The position numbers and the translations under genes are program-made. Shown one piece after another: positions 1 through 6,443 of a stretch of DNA of 9,748 bases. The stretch is from an uncultured Lachnospiraceae bacterium. Its GTDB lineage: Bacteria; Bacillota; Clostridia; Lachnospirales; Lachnospiraceae. Location of the stretch: contig CAJTVT010000061.1 in NCBI GenBank assembly GCA_910580015.1, forward strand, positions 1-9,748. Reading direction: 5' to 3'. The first letter of the stretch is position 1, and each line of letters opens with the position of its first letter. The notes beneath the pieces are model-generated. The model was not told where the DNA came from. It made no database searches and was given only the letters and a program-made list of their open reading frames with translations.

Positions 1-75
1 TCGGGGTGACAGGATTCGAACCTGCGACCTCCTGGTCCCAAACCAGGCGCTCTAGCCAAGCTGAGCCACACCCCG
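1..75 (-). tRNA. tRNA-Pro (anticodon UGG)
   Basis: Read on the minus strand, this folds as a full cloverleaf. The 7-bp acceptor stem is CGGGGTG with CACCCCG, the D stem is GCTC/GAGC, and the anticodon stem is CCTGG/CCAGG around the loop TTTGGGA. The T arm contains GGTTCGAATCC. The anticodon TGG lies at positions 40 to 38, which gives proline. Position 1 is the discriminator A, so the body of the tRNA is complete, but the window ends before any encoded CCA could be seen. A consensus promoter lies about 35 bp upstream. The gene may be the first of a tRNA cluster continuing off the left edge; this cannot be seen here. Confidence 0.97.
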
Positions 76-110
76 AAGATTGTTTGCATCACTTCCGTAA
101 TGCAAGATAT

Positions 111-139
111 ATTATATGTTATGTTTGTCGAAATGTCAA
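111..139 (-). promoter_or_regulatory. Consensus sigma-A promoter of tRNA-Pro
   Basis: On the minus strand a perfect -35 TTGACA (139 to 134) is followed by a 17-bp spacer and a perfect -10 TATAAT (116 to 111). Transcription would start near 104, about 29 nt before the mature tRNA, leaving a short 5' leader for RNase P. The flanks are very AT-rich, which would help promoter strength. No clear factor-independent terminator separates this promoter from the phosphodiesterase gene upstream, so some read-through into the tRNA is possible. Confidence 0.9.
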
Positions 140-258
140 TAGCTTTTTTAAAATTTTTTATTTTTTTTAATAAGGTGTCAAAAGCTTCTTTTCATTACTG
201 ACAAACTCTGACAAACCATCCCATTTCCCACAGAAATATTCTTGTCGGTGACTGAATT

Positions 259-741
259 CTATTCCAAATACCCAATAGAAAAATGAGCCTCCCCCATATC
301 ATCAATGTCCATCAAGGCATAAGACGGCTTATGCCCCTCCTGCCTAGGATAAGACACACTTCCAGGATTTAAAGCAATCACCCCCTTGTGGCAGTCCAAT
401 AACGGTCTGTGGGTATGGCCAAACATCACCACATCCATGCCCCGGCCCATGGCTTCTTTTCTAATGTCCTCAATTCCCATGACCACATAATAATAATGAC
501 CATGAGTAATCAAGATATTATATTTACCAATTTTCAACTCCTTTTCTCGCTCAAGATCAGAAAAAAAGTCATTGTTCCCAGCCACAATCTCCAAAGGACA
601 ATCCACCAACCCTCTGATATCATCCTCACATCCTTCTGCATCTCCAAGATGTATCATCAGATCAAACTTTCCTACAAGCCGTATAATTTCTTTCAAGTTC
701 TCATGCTTTTTATGCGTATCACTTACGATTAATACTCTCAT
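259..741 (-). CDS. YfcE/YsnB-type metallophosphoesterase
   Basis: This 160-residue protein is a small two-metal phosphodiesterase of the MJ0936/YfcE/YsnB family. All metal-site motifs are present: SDTH (residues 7-10), GDAE (33-36), GNND (55-58), THGH (79-82) and GHTH (108-111), followed by the family's NPGS (125-128). Length is normal for the family, and there is no signal peptide or membrane segment, so it is cytosolic. Family members hydrolyse model phosphodiesters with Mn2+; the physiological substrate is generally unknown, and it cannot be read from this sequence. The ATG is preceded by the ribosome binding site GGGAGGG, which sits in the 9-bp gap after the rdgB stop. The two genes are therefore almost certainly cotranscribed. 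Bacillus subtilis has the same order (ysnA-ysnB), which supports both calls. It ends in TAG. Confidence 0.93.
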   Translation of the reverse strand: MRVLIVSDTHKKHENLKEIIRLVGKFDLMIHLGDAEGCEDDIRGLVDCPLEIVAGNNDFFSDLEREKELKIGKYNILITHGHYYYVVMGIEDIRKEAMGRGMDVVMFGHTHRPLLDCHKGVIALNPGSVSYPRQEGHKPSYALMDIDDMGEAHFSIGYLE

Positions 742-750
742 AACCCTCCC

Positions 751-1353
751 TTATCTATCTGCTAACTTCTCCTTCATTACCCGCAATGCCTTTCCTCGAT
801 GACTTAATTGATTCTTTTGTTCTGATGGAAGCTGCGCAGTTGTACAGTTGTATTCCTCCAAATAGAAAATGGGATCATAACCAAAGCCATTTTCACCTGC
901 TGGTTCCCATCCAATATACCCCTCTACGGTCTCCCTGACCACTAAAGTCTCCCCTTCTGGCAAAACTGCTGCAATCGCACATACAAATCTTGCCGTCCGC
1001 TGCTGCTTTGGAACACCATTTAAGCGTTCTAAAATATTCTGATTCTTAATCTCGTATGGAACCTCTTCCCCCATATACCTTGCAGAATAAATTCCAGGCT
1101 CCTTGTTAAGATAATCCACCTCCAAGCCCGAATCATCTGCAAGTACAGTTACCCCATCCATGTTGGAAATCTGTGACGCAACAGCTTTCGCCTTAATCAA
1201 GGCGTTTTCTTCAAAGGTACTGCCATCTTCCACAATCTCCACTTCAATTCCAGCCTCTTTCATAGATAATAATTCCACATCCAAATCAGCAAGAATGCTG
1301 CGAATTTCATCCATTTTTCCCTGGTTTCCTGTTGCAAAAATTATTCTTTTCAT
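751..1353 (-). CDS. rdgB: RdgB/HAM1 dITP/XTP pyrophosphatase
   Basis: This is the house-cleaning nucleoside triphosphate pyrophosphatase that converts dITP, ITP and XTP to monophosphates and keeps deaminated purines out of DNA and RNA. Family motifs, counted from the chosen start, are TGNQGK (residues 8-13, phosphate binding), TFEENALIKA (46-55), ADDSGLEVD (72-80, with the catalytic acidic residues), PGIYSARY (86-93), GFGYDPIF (156-163) and SHRGKAL (184-190). An upstream in-frame ATG at 1413 would add 20 residues, but that extension has no family resemblance. The ATG at 1353 has AGAAAGGA upstream at suitable spacing and begins MKRIIFATGN, as family members do; the resulting 200 residues match the usual length. 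It is followed 9 bp later by the phosphodiesterase gene. No convincing promoter is visible between it and the inverted repeat upstream. Confidence 0.96.
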   Translation of the reverse strand: MKRIIFATGNQGKMDEIRSILADLDVELLSMKEAGIEVEIVEDGSTFEENALIKAKAVASQISNMDGVTVLADDSGLEVDYLNKEPGIYSARYMGEEVPYEIKNQNILERLNGVPKQQRTARFVCAIAAVLPEGETLVVRETVEGYIGWEPAGENGFGYDPIFYLEEYNCTTAQLPSEQKNQLSHRGKALRVMKEKLADR

Positions 1354-1390
1354 AATATATTCCTTTCTTAACACGATAGTGTATATGAAC

Positions 1391-1556
1391 CTAGTGTATT
1401 GACCACCTGACAATCAGACCAATTACTTGCCTGAATTTCCATCTACTGCGTTAGATTTTCTAGTCGTAGCCACCGCTACGCCGTCAAAAATCTGCCTTGC
1501 AGAATGAAAATTCATTCTGCGTAATTAGTCTAAATGTTAGGCGGTCAATACACTAG
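1391..1556. repeat. 166-bp imperfect inverted repeat, MITE-like
   Basis: The two ends are a perfect 14-bp inverted repeat (CTAGTGTATTGACC at 1391-1404 and its complement at 1543-1556). Complementarity continues to 36 bp with about five mismatches, mostly transitions, then more loosely toward the middle. The centre is a small hairpin, CGTAGC-CACC-GCTACG (1465-1480), close to the geometric midpoint. The right arm holds its own perfect 10-bp hairpin, GCAGAATGAA-AA-TTCATTCTGC (1499-1520). There is no room for a transposase gene. If the ends are taken as GTGTATTGACC, a TA dinucleotide lies on each side, as for IS630/mariner-type targets, but this is weak evidence. The element lies in the only large gap of the left gene block. 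In RNA it would form a long hairpin that could separate amidase and rdgB messages. I call it a non-autonomous mobile or structured repeat by inference. Confidence 0.8.
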
Positions 1557-1636
1557 TACATTCAATCACAATACACATCCTGCCTAATGATACCATAGTG
1601 TACTGGCCATATGACCTTGGGACGAATGATAAAAGA

Positions 1637-2662
1637 CTAATCCTCTTGCAACACACGAAGTATTGCATTGTAAATTCCTTGTGCTGCCTGTTTTTGATAT
1701 TCTGGTGAAATAAGCTTTTCTAGCTCCTCCTGGTTGGTCATATACCCCACCTCCAACAATACTGCTGGAATCTCACAAATACGAATGATATCAATACTGT
1801 GCCCAGGGAGCACTCCATTATTTTTGCTTCCCATCGCTGCAACTGTCTCCTCCAGGCAAACCTGGGCCAGATATTCGCTCGTAAGACCTTCTTCCTTTTT
1901 TTCTTCATCATACATGACTTCCGTTCCATGTTCCTGTGTCACAGTCCCATCCCCAGTAGAATTGCTGTGCACACTGATAAACAGCTCCGCTCCGGATTTC
2001 ACCCCAAGCTGCGCCCTCTGTTCAAAGGTTGGATTCTCATCTTCCACTCTGGTGTAATAAACGCCGATATTTTCATCACTGGCTTCAAAAAGGGCTTTCA
2101 GCTCCTTGACAATGGCAAGATTAATATCCTTCTCCATCACTTCCTGGCTGATCGCGCCCGGCGCTCCACCACCATGTCCTGCATCAATGACCACGACCTT
2201 GTCATATACCTCCTGAGGACTGATAAAATCCAGATATAAATATCCGTCTTCTACTGTACTCTCCACCTCATAAACCGCGTCCATGGTAATCTCAATCCTT
2301 CCCTTTCCCATATACAAGTCATTAATATGATTGCTCTGTCCAAGCAGAGGATGTTCCATAAAATAATTACTCTCCACATCTGGAATCTCAATTATAATAT
2401 TTTGTCTTACATAATCATTCTCAATAACAAGATCCTCTAAGACCATCCCTTCTGGCAGCTCTAGTCTAAGTTGTTGCTGAAACTCCTCCTCTTTGGACTC
2501 ACTTACCTGTATAGAAGGAGATTCTGAAATCTGCTCTTCTGATGTCCCTTCCTGCTGCACCTGCCCTGTATGAGAATCAGAAAAATGTTCTAGGGCTACT
2601 GTGGCTGCAATGATGGTAACCGCCAAAATCACTGAGGCGGTTCTCAATATTCTATTTTCCAT
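1637..2662 (-). CDS. Secreted N-acetylmuramoyl-L-alanine amidase (amidase_3)
   Basis: This zinc amidase cuts the bond between MurNAc and the stem peptide of peptidoglycan. The 341-residue protein has an N-terminal membrane segment or uncleaved signal (about residues 8-25), a Glu/Ser/Gln-rich linker (30-63), a beta-rich region (about 65-150) that may be a diverged AMIN-like domain, and the amidase_3 catalytic domain (155-341). Zinc ligands are visible as H163 in DAGHGG, E177 in MEKDINLA and H232 in SVHSNS. The catalytic glutamate is E304 in LLEVGYMTN. It resembles CwlD, but it is longer, so a cortex-specific role is not assumed. The start follows AGAGGTGAG at slightly long spacing. It lies 65 bp after the cysteine protease gene with no terminator between, so the two envelope-exported hydrolases are probably cotranscribed. 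The inverted repeat follows the stop. Confidence 0.9.
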   Translation of the reverse strand: MENRILRTASVILAVTIIAATVALEHFSDSHTGQVQQEGTSEEQISESPSIQVSESKEEEFQQQLRLELPEGMVLEDLVIENDYVRQNIIIEIPDVESNYFMEHPLLGQSNHINDLYMGKGRIEITMDAVYEVESTVEDGYLYLDFISPQEVYDKVVVIDAGHGGGAPGAISQEVMEKDINLAIVKELKALFEASDENIGVYYTRVEDENPTFEQRAQLGVKSGAELFISVHSNSTGDGTVTQEHGTEVMYDEEKKEEGLTSEYLAQVCLEETVAAMGSKNNGVLPGHSIDIIRICEIPAVLLEVGYMTNQEELEKLISPEYQKQAAQGIYNAILRVLQED

Positions 2663-2727
2663 CTATGAAACTCACCTCTTTCACACTATCCGCCAAATAC
2701 AAGCAAAATAAAATTAATCCAGCCGAA

Positions 2728-4404
2728 TTATTTTTTCTGATCGCTGTATACTTTCAGACACACATTGCAATTCTGTTTTTCCTCTGTACTTTCCCAATTC
2801 TGTCCCCCTGCGCTGATATATCCCTGACCATCTTCCAATGTTACATTTTCTGTAAATTGGTCTGCCACATATTCAACTGCCAATGGATGCACTGAACCAG
2901 GAGTGGAAAGATACAGAATAACCGCAAATTTCTCCCCCTTCTGCACGCTGATTTCCTGTTCAAACGCGATGGTATAAAAGCCAGCATTGGAGAGAACCCC
3001 CTCCGCCACTCTGGTTCGTTTGCGAAGAGAACTGGCATCTTTAAAATTCTTTACAACAAAAAGCTCATAAGAAGTTTCTTTTCCAGTGGCATAGAACCCC
3101 GCCGCCTGTAAATTTTCCTCTGATTTTGCAGTATATACATTTGCGCCATACGCACTATCCTGATTATAACCAATCTGCCCTACCCAGCCACACAAATCCG
3201 ACTGGTAAATATAGTCATAATTATCCACATCCTCAATCCTTGTATACACCACACTATGGGCACCCACATTCACATCGTAATAACTGACATAAAAAACACC
3301 ATTGTCTCCGAACTCTTCCCCCCAACTATTCTGGCAGATAAAAGCGCCATTGCCTTCCACTTCCATGTTAAAATTTTCCCCAGAAAAATTGTCATCCCAG
3401 CCAATAATCAAAATCTCATGATTTGGCTTTTCAGCTCCAATATAACAATATGCCGACTGATCACTGTTATAGTACGGAGAATAGCTCTGCGCGTTGTTTA
3501 ACCCACTATATATAGACGTCTGGACACCACCATACCGAAATACCGCTTCCTTGATCTGTTCAAAGTCTTTGCCATCCATAATCTGCACTTCCTGGACATG
3601 CTTCACCGGCGTTAAATTCTCTGGGGAATGCCCATCTCCATATGGATCGTCCTGTTCCTTTACTGGTCCCTGCCATGCTGTAAGATAAGCCATTCCCATC
3701 GTATATTCACCACCAAACGCTTGCTCTATGGCAAAACTGTTTTGCAGAGCCATATGATCTGATGAAAATTCCTGCTCTTCCTCAGGCAAAAGCGCAGATT
3801 CCATGGCAGAAAGGGCTGCAAACGCCCAGCACGTACCAAAAGGTCCCTGGTTTTTCACCTTAGGCGCCCGCTGTCTGTCCCGTAAATCATATTTTAACGG
3901 CAGAATACTCGTCTCTCCTGCCTGATCTATCATAGTTGCCTGATTTTTCTTTATATTCCAATCATACTGATATCCCAATTCTTTGGCAATCATCTCAATG
4001 GAAACATAATACTCCCCCTGCTTAGATACTACAGAACTTTGTTCCTGGTCAATCTGAAATACAGCCACATCAGAACGTTTTTCCAGCAACAGTTCTTTCT
4101 GATGATATAAATGTGCACCACAATGAAAACTCTCTCCAACCACCGAAAAAGGAATCATCAGATTCAAGTCATCGTCCATGTAAATATCGTCTTTTTGATT
4201 GGTCAGTTCTTTGTGATCTACCAGTATCGATAATTTCTTATCATTGACCGTTTCTGCAATCATAGGATTCCAGATTGCAGGCTCTAATCTAGCTTCCTGG
4301 AACCGTTCCACTTCCCCGTATTGCTCTGTCACACAGGAAAACCTAAGCACAAAGGCAAATAAAAGGAGGCCAAACAGCACAATAAATTTTTTTGAATTTC
4401 TCAC
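2728..4404 (-). CDS. Exported papain-like (C1A) cysteine protease with lectin-like C-terminus
   Basis: The 558-residue protein starts with a basic, hydrophobic export signal (residues 1-24). A Cys at 24 is not in a good lipobox because Arg is at -3, so lipidation is doubtful. Residues about 57-160 look like the copper-amine-oxidase N-terminal-like stalk domain seen in many Clostridia exoproteins. The papain domain spans about 168-390: oxyanion Q186 and nucleophile C192 in KNQGPFGTCWAFA, catalytic H329 in KPNHEILIIGWDD, and N359 in CQNSWGEEFG. All four key residues are intact, so it should be active. Residues about 395-555 fit the lectin-like domain that often follows such proteases. The start is GTG, and its last two bases form part of the TGA stop of the methyltransferase gene (GTGA), which suggests translational coupling; AGAAGGGA lies upstream. 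The substrate is unknown; a surface or secreted role is inferred. Confidence 0.9.
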   Translation of the reverse strand: MRNSKKFIVLFGLLLFAFVLRFSCVTEQYGEVERFQEARLEPAIWNPMIAETVNDKKLSILVDHKELTNQKDDIYMDDDLNLMIPFSVVGESFHCGAHLYHQKELLLEKRSDVAVFQIDQEQSSVVSKQGEYYVSIEMIAKELGYQYDWNIKKNQATMIDQAGETSILPLKYDLRDRQRAPKVKNQGPFGTCWAFAALSAMESALLPEEEQEFSSDHMALQNSFAIEQAFGGEYTMGMAYLTAWQGPVKEQDDPYGDGHSPENLTPVKHVQEVQIMDGKDFEQIKEAVFRYGGVQTSIYSGLNNAQSYSPYYNSDQSAYCYIGAEKPNHEILIIGWDDNFSGENFNMEVEGNGAFICQNSWGEEFGDNGVFYVSYYDVNVGAHSVVYTRIEDVDNYDYIYQSDLCGWVGQIGYNQDSAYGANVYTAKSEENLQAAGFYATGKETSYELFVVKNFKDASSLRKRTRVAEGVLSNAGFYTIAFEQEISVQKGEKFAVILYLSTPGSVHPLAVEYVADQFTENVTLEDGQGYISAGGQNWESTEEKQNCNVCLKVYSDQKK

Positions 4405-5582
4405 AAAATATCCCTTCTGCTGGCAGTCTGATGCACAGGATTTCGTTTTGGAGGTTTCGGACCCAAAAATTGGTAAAAATATGTTTTCAGCATTCCATTG
4501 TAAATTTTTCGGTTCTTTTCTGCCTTTCTACCGATATCCCGCTCTGCTGCTTCATAGCTGGTAATCACATAGGCAGACCAACTATCAAGACGCTTTAAGG
4601 CTTCTCCAATTTCCCCATACAATCTTGGAAGCGCTTCCCGCTCTTCCAAACGTTCTCCATATGGCGGATTGGTGATGAGAAAACCATATTTCTTGGGATG
4701 GTTCAACTGACTTACGGAACGCTGCTGAAAATGAATCAAATGGTCGACTCCGGCTCTCCTTGCGTTATCCCTTGCTGCCTTCACAATCTCACCATCTATA
4801 TCATATCCCTGGATATCGACAGAGATATCTGTATTTACTAAATCACCAGCCTCTTCCACCGCTCCATACCACAATTTCTTGTCAATCAGAGTTGTCCAAT
4901 TCTCCGCTGTAAAGCTGCGATTCATACCAGGTGCTATATTCGCCGCCATCATTGCCGCCTCAATTGGAAATGTCCCACTGCCGCAAAATGGATCTACAAG
5001 GATTCTGTCCTGACGCCAAGGAGTCAATAAAATTAGGGCAGCAGCCAAAGTCTCCGTAATAGGCGCTTTACTTGCCAAGGTTCGATACCCCCTTTTATGT
5101 AGCGATTCCCCGGAGGTATCAATGGCCACTGTCACCTCATCCTTCATAAGAAAAAGTCGCAACGGATAGCTGTCACCATTTTCCTCAAACCACTCTTTCC
5201 GATACCGCTGTTTCATGCGCTCCACCATCGCTTTTTTTACAATAGATTGAATATCAGAAGGGCTAAACAATTTACTTTTGATGGAAGATGCCTTTGTCAC
5301 CCAGAACTTACCATTCTCTGGAATATACTCCTCCCAAGGAATCTTTTTAATCCCCTGAAACAGTTCTTCAAACGTCTCTGCGTGAAACTGCCCTGTTTTA
5401 AGGAGAATACGCTCCGCTGTGCGCAGAAAAATATTGGCACGACAAATTGCCTCGGCATCTCCTTCAAAGGTCACTCTTCCATCTTCCACCTTTGTAATTT
5501 CATATCCAAGTTCGTATATCTCTTTTTTTAATACTGCCTCCAAACCAAAATGGCAGGGGGCAATCAATTCATATGTTTTCAT
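4401..5582 (-). CDS. rlmL: THUMP-domain rRNA methyltransferase, RlmL/YpsC type
   Basis: This protein is predicted to transfer a methyl group from SAM to the N2 of a guanine in 23S rRNA, as the RlmL half of E. coli RlmKL does at G2445. The 393 residues give an N-terminal ferredoxin-like and THUMP RNA-binding part (about 1-155) and a Rossmann methyltransferase domain. Motifs are DPFCGSGT (197-204, SAM binding), GYDIDGEIVKAARDNA (259-274) and NPPYGERL (305-312, catalytic motif IV). The length matches the stand-alone Firmicutes proteins (COG0116), which are often misnamed DNA adenine methylases. The exact rRNA target is inferred from the family. The ATG follows GGAGAAACTGA, a good ribosome binding site. 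The stop overlaps the GTG start of the protease by 4 bp, and the rhodanese gene lies 57 bp upstream. Confidence 0.92.
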   Translation of the reverse strand: MKTYELIAPCHFGLEAVLKKEIYELGYEITKVEDGRVTFEGDAEAICRANIFLRTAERILLKTGQFHAETFEELFQGIKKIPWEEYIPENGKFWVTKASSIKSKLFSPSDIQSIVKKAMVERMKQRYRKEWFEENGDSYPLRLFLMKDEVTVAIDTSGESLHKRGYRTLASKAPITETLAAALILLTPWRQDRILVDPFCGSGTFPIEAAMMAANIAPGMNRSFTAENWTTLIDKKLWYGAVEEAGDLVNTDISVDIQGYDIDGEIVKAARDNARRAGVDHLIHFQQRSVSQLNHPKKYGFLITNPPYGERLEEREALPRLYGEIGEALKRLDSWSAYVITSYEAAERDIGRKAEKNRKIYNGMLKTYFYQFLGPKPPKRNPVHQTASRRDIL

Positions 5583-5639
5583 TCAGTTTCTCCATTATAA
5601 TTTCTGATAAGTCTATATTATCTTTTCACTTCCAAACTG

Positions 5640-5945
5640 TCAATATTTTTGTATATTTTGGAGAACTGACTGAATCCCGCCCACCACAGTTACAGTCCGA
5701 TAACCTTCTTTGCTCAATTCCCTGGCTGCCATAAGACTGCTGGAACCTCTGTCACAGTAAAGAATATACATTTTATCCTTAGGAAGATATTTTTGATACA
5801 TTTTCAGGTTTTCAAAAGGAATATTTCTGGCGCCCTCCACATGGACTTCCTCAAATTCTTCTTTGCTGCGCAGGTCAATAATCCAGGTATCCGGACGTTT
5901 GCGGTACTCACTAAATTGCCGGACACTGATTGTCTGAAACTCCAT
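5640..5945 (-). CDS. Single-domain rhodanese-like protein
   Basis: The 101-residue protein is one rhodanese domain and nothing else. IIDLRSKEEFEEVHVEGARNIP (in parts, residues 22-43) is the usual first half, and the active-site loop starts at C64 (CDRGSSS, 64-70), followed by VVGG (87-90). The catalytic Cys is present, so it may carry persulfide sulfur or act in sulfur transfer. The loop is not that of classical thiosulfate:cyanide rhodaneses, so the donor and acceptor are unknown. There is no signal peptide, which suggests a cytosolic location. The ATG follows AGAGGTGA at good spacing. It appears to be the first gene of the left operon, but I could not identify a convincing sigma-A promoter. 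A perfect 10-bp palindrome, GTCAATTGAC (5992-6001), lies about 47 bp upstream and could be an operator. Confidence 0.9.
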   Translation of the reverse strand: MEFQTISVRQFSEYRKRPDTWIIDLRSKEEFEEVHVEGARNIPFENLKMYQKYLPKDKMYILYCDRGSSSLMAARELSKEGYRTVTVVGGIQSVLQNIQKY

Positions 5946-6020
5946 AAATTCACCTCTTTTTATTCTATCCGTTTCCTACCCCTATGGGCAGGTCAATTGA
6001 CTTCTTTGTCTTTTCAGCAA

Positions 6021-6054
6021 AACAGATTACCAGAAGTGTTTCTGGTAATCTGTT
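6021..6054 (-). terminator. Hairpin terminator after the Asn-rich gene
   Basis: A perfect 15-bp stem (AACAGATTACCAGAA and its complement) closes a 4-nt loop. On the minus strand the stem runs into a short run of four T residues, so it fits as a factor-independent terminator for the small gene ending at 6095, separating it from the rhodanese operon. The U tract is short, so termination may be partial and the downstream genes could receive read-through. The stem is moderately AT-rich. Confidence 0.75.
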
Positions 6055-6094
6055 CTTACATTCATACTATGCAATTTTCTGTTTTCAGTGTCTT

Positions 6095-6298
6095 CTATCT
6101 CTCATAGGATTTGTGGCAGTTCGAGCCGCTAGCATTTGTACTGTTCTGAGAATTAGAGTTTTTGCTGCTGTTCTGTGCATTTGTATTCTTTGCGTTGTTC
6201 TGAGAATAGGAGTTCGTTCCGTTCTGAGAATTTGCATTCTTGCTGCTGTTTTCGTAAGAGTTCATTCCTTTGTTCTGCATATCGCTGTTTTTTGCCAT
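6095..6298 (-). CDS. Small Asn/Ser-rich protein, probable spore protein
   Basis: This 67-residue protein has no domain I recognise. It contains 18 Asn, 15 Ser and 5 Gln, with a motif KNxNxQN repeated at 20-26, 37-43 and 46-52; residues 18-29 and 44-55 match at 10 of 12 positions. It is hydrophilic, lacks a membrane segment, and ends GSNCHKSYER. An in-frame ATG two codons upstream (6304) is only 3 nt from the AGGAGG box, too close. The ATG at 6298 sits 9 nt from it and gives MAKN at the start, so I chose 6298. Upstream is a sigma-G-like promoter, which suggests expression in the forespore. Composition and promoter together recall gamma-type small acid-soluble spore proteins, but there is no clear homology, so this role is inference. 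A perfect hairpin terminator follows. Confidence 0.75.
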   Translation of the reverse strand: MAKNSDMQNKGMNSYENSSKNANSQNGTNSYSQNNAKNTNAQNSSKNSNSQNSTNASGSNCHKSYER

Positions 6299-6345
6299 GA
6301 TCATTTTCCTCCTAAAATAAATACTGCAATGTTTTACTGCCCTTT

Positions 6346-6375
6346 TAGTATCTGAAAAAGAAATGTATTTTATGC
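6346..6375 (-). promoter_or_regulatory. Sigma-G-like (forespore) promoter
   Basis: On the minus strand GCATA (6375 to 6371) is separated by exactly 18 bp from GATACTA (6352 to 6346). The Bacillus subtilis sigma-G consensus, as I recall it, is GHATR, 18 bp, CATWHTA. The -35 is a full match and the -10 matches at 6 of 7 positions. Transcription would start near 6339, leaving a leader of about 40 nt with a strong AGGAGG ribosome binding site before the Asn-rich gene. I found no equally good sigma-A promoter for that gene. Such short motifs can occur by chance in AT-rich DNA; the exact spacing and position raise confidence. Confidence 0.6.
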
Positions 6376-6408
6376 AAAAAAAATTTTTTCATTTTTTTTA
6401 AATATTGC

Positions 6409-6437
6409 TTGCATTTTCTATCAAGCTGTATTATAAT
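6409..6437 (+). promoter_or_regulatory. Sigma-A promoter on the plus strand, candidate sRNA
   Basis: TTGCAT (6409-6414), a 17-bp spacer and a perfect TATAAT (6432-6437), in a region otherwise occupied only by minus-strand genes. The -35 matches the consensus at four of six positions. Transcription would begin near 6444 and meet a strong hairpin terminator about 75 nt later, with no protein gene beyond it on this strand. The promoter-terminator pairing is the main reason for proposing a small RNA here. Confidence 0.7.
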
Positions 6438-6443
6438 CATATT

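Noticed and set aside
198..216. A direct repeat CTGACAAAC (198-206 and 208-216) between ysnB and tRNA-Pro.
   Set aside because: Only two short copies in AT-rich DNA, with no array structure and no link to a known site.
1354..1413. A 20-residue N-terminal extension of RdgB from an ATG at 1413.
   Set aside because: The extension resembles no RdgB N-terminus and partly overlaps the inverted repeat; the ATG at 1353 has its own ribosome binding site and the family-typical start.
2728..4404. Reading the protease as a lipoprotein with Cys24 lipidated.
   Set aside because: The residue at -3 of the putative lipobox is Arg, which does not fit signal peptidase II sites.
5593..5598. A minus-strand TATAAT just before the rlmL start.
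   Set aside because: Transcription from it would begin a few bases from the start codon and leave no ribosome binding site; there is also no -35 box.
6299..6304. An ATG two codons upstream of the chosen start of the Asn-rich protein.
   Set aside because: It is only 3 nt from the AGGAGG box, while the next ATG sits at normal spacing.
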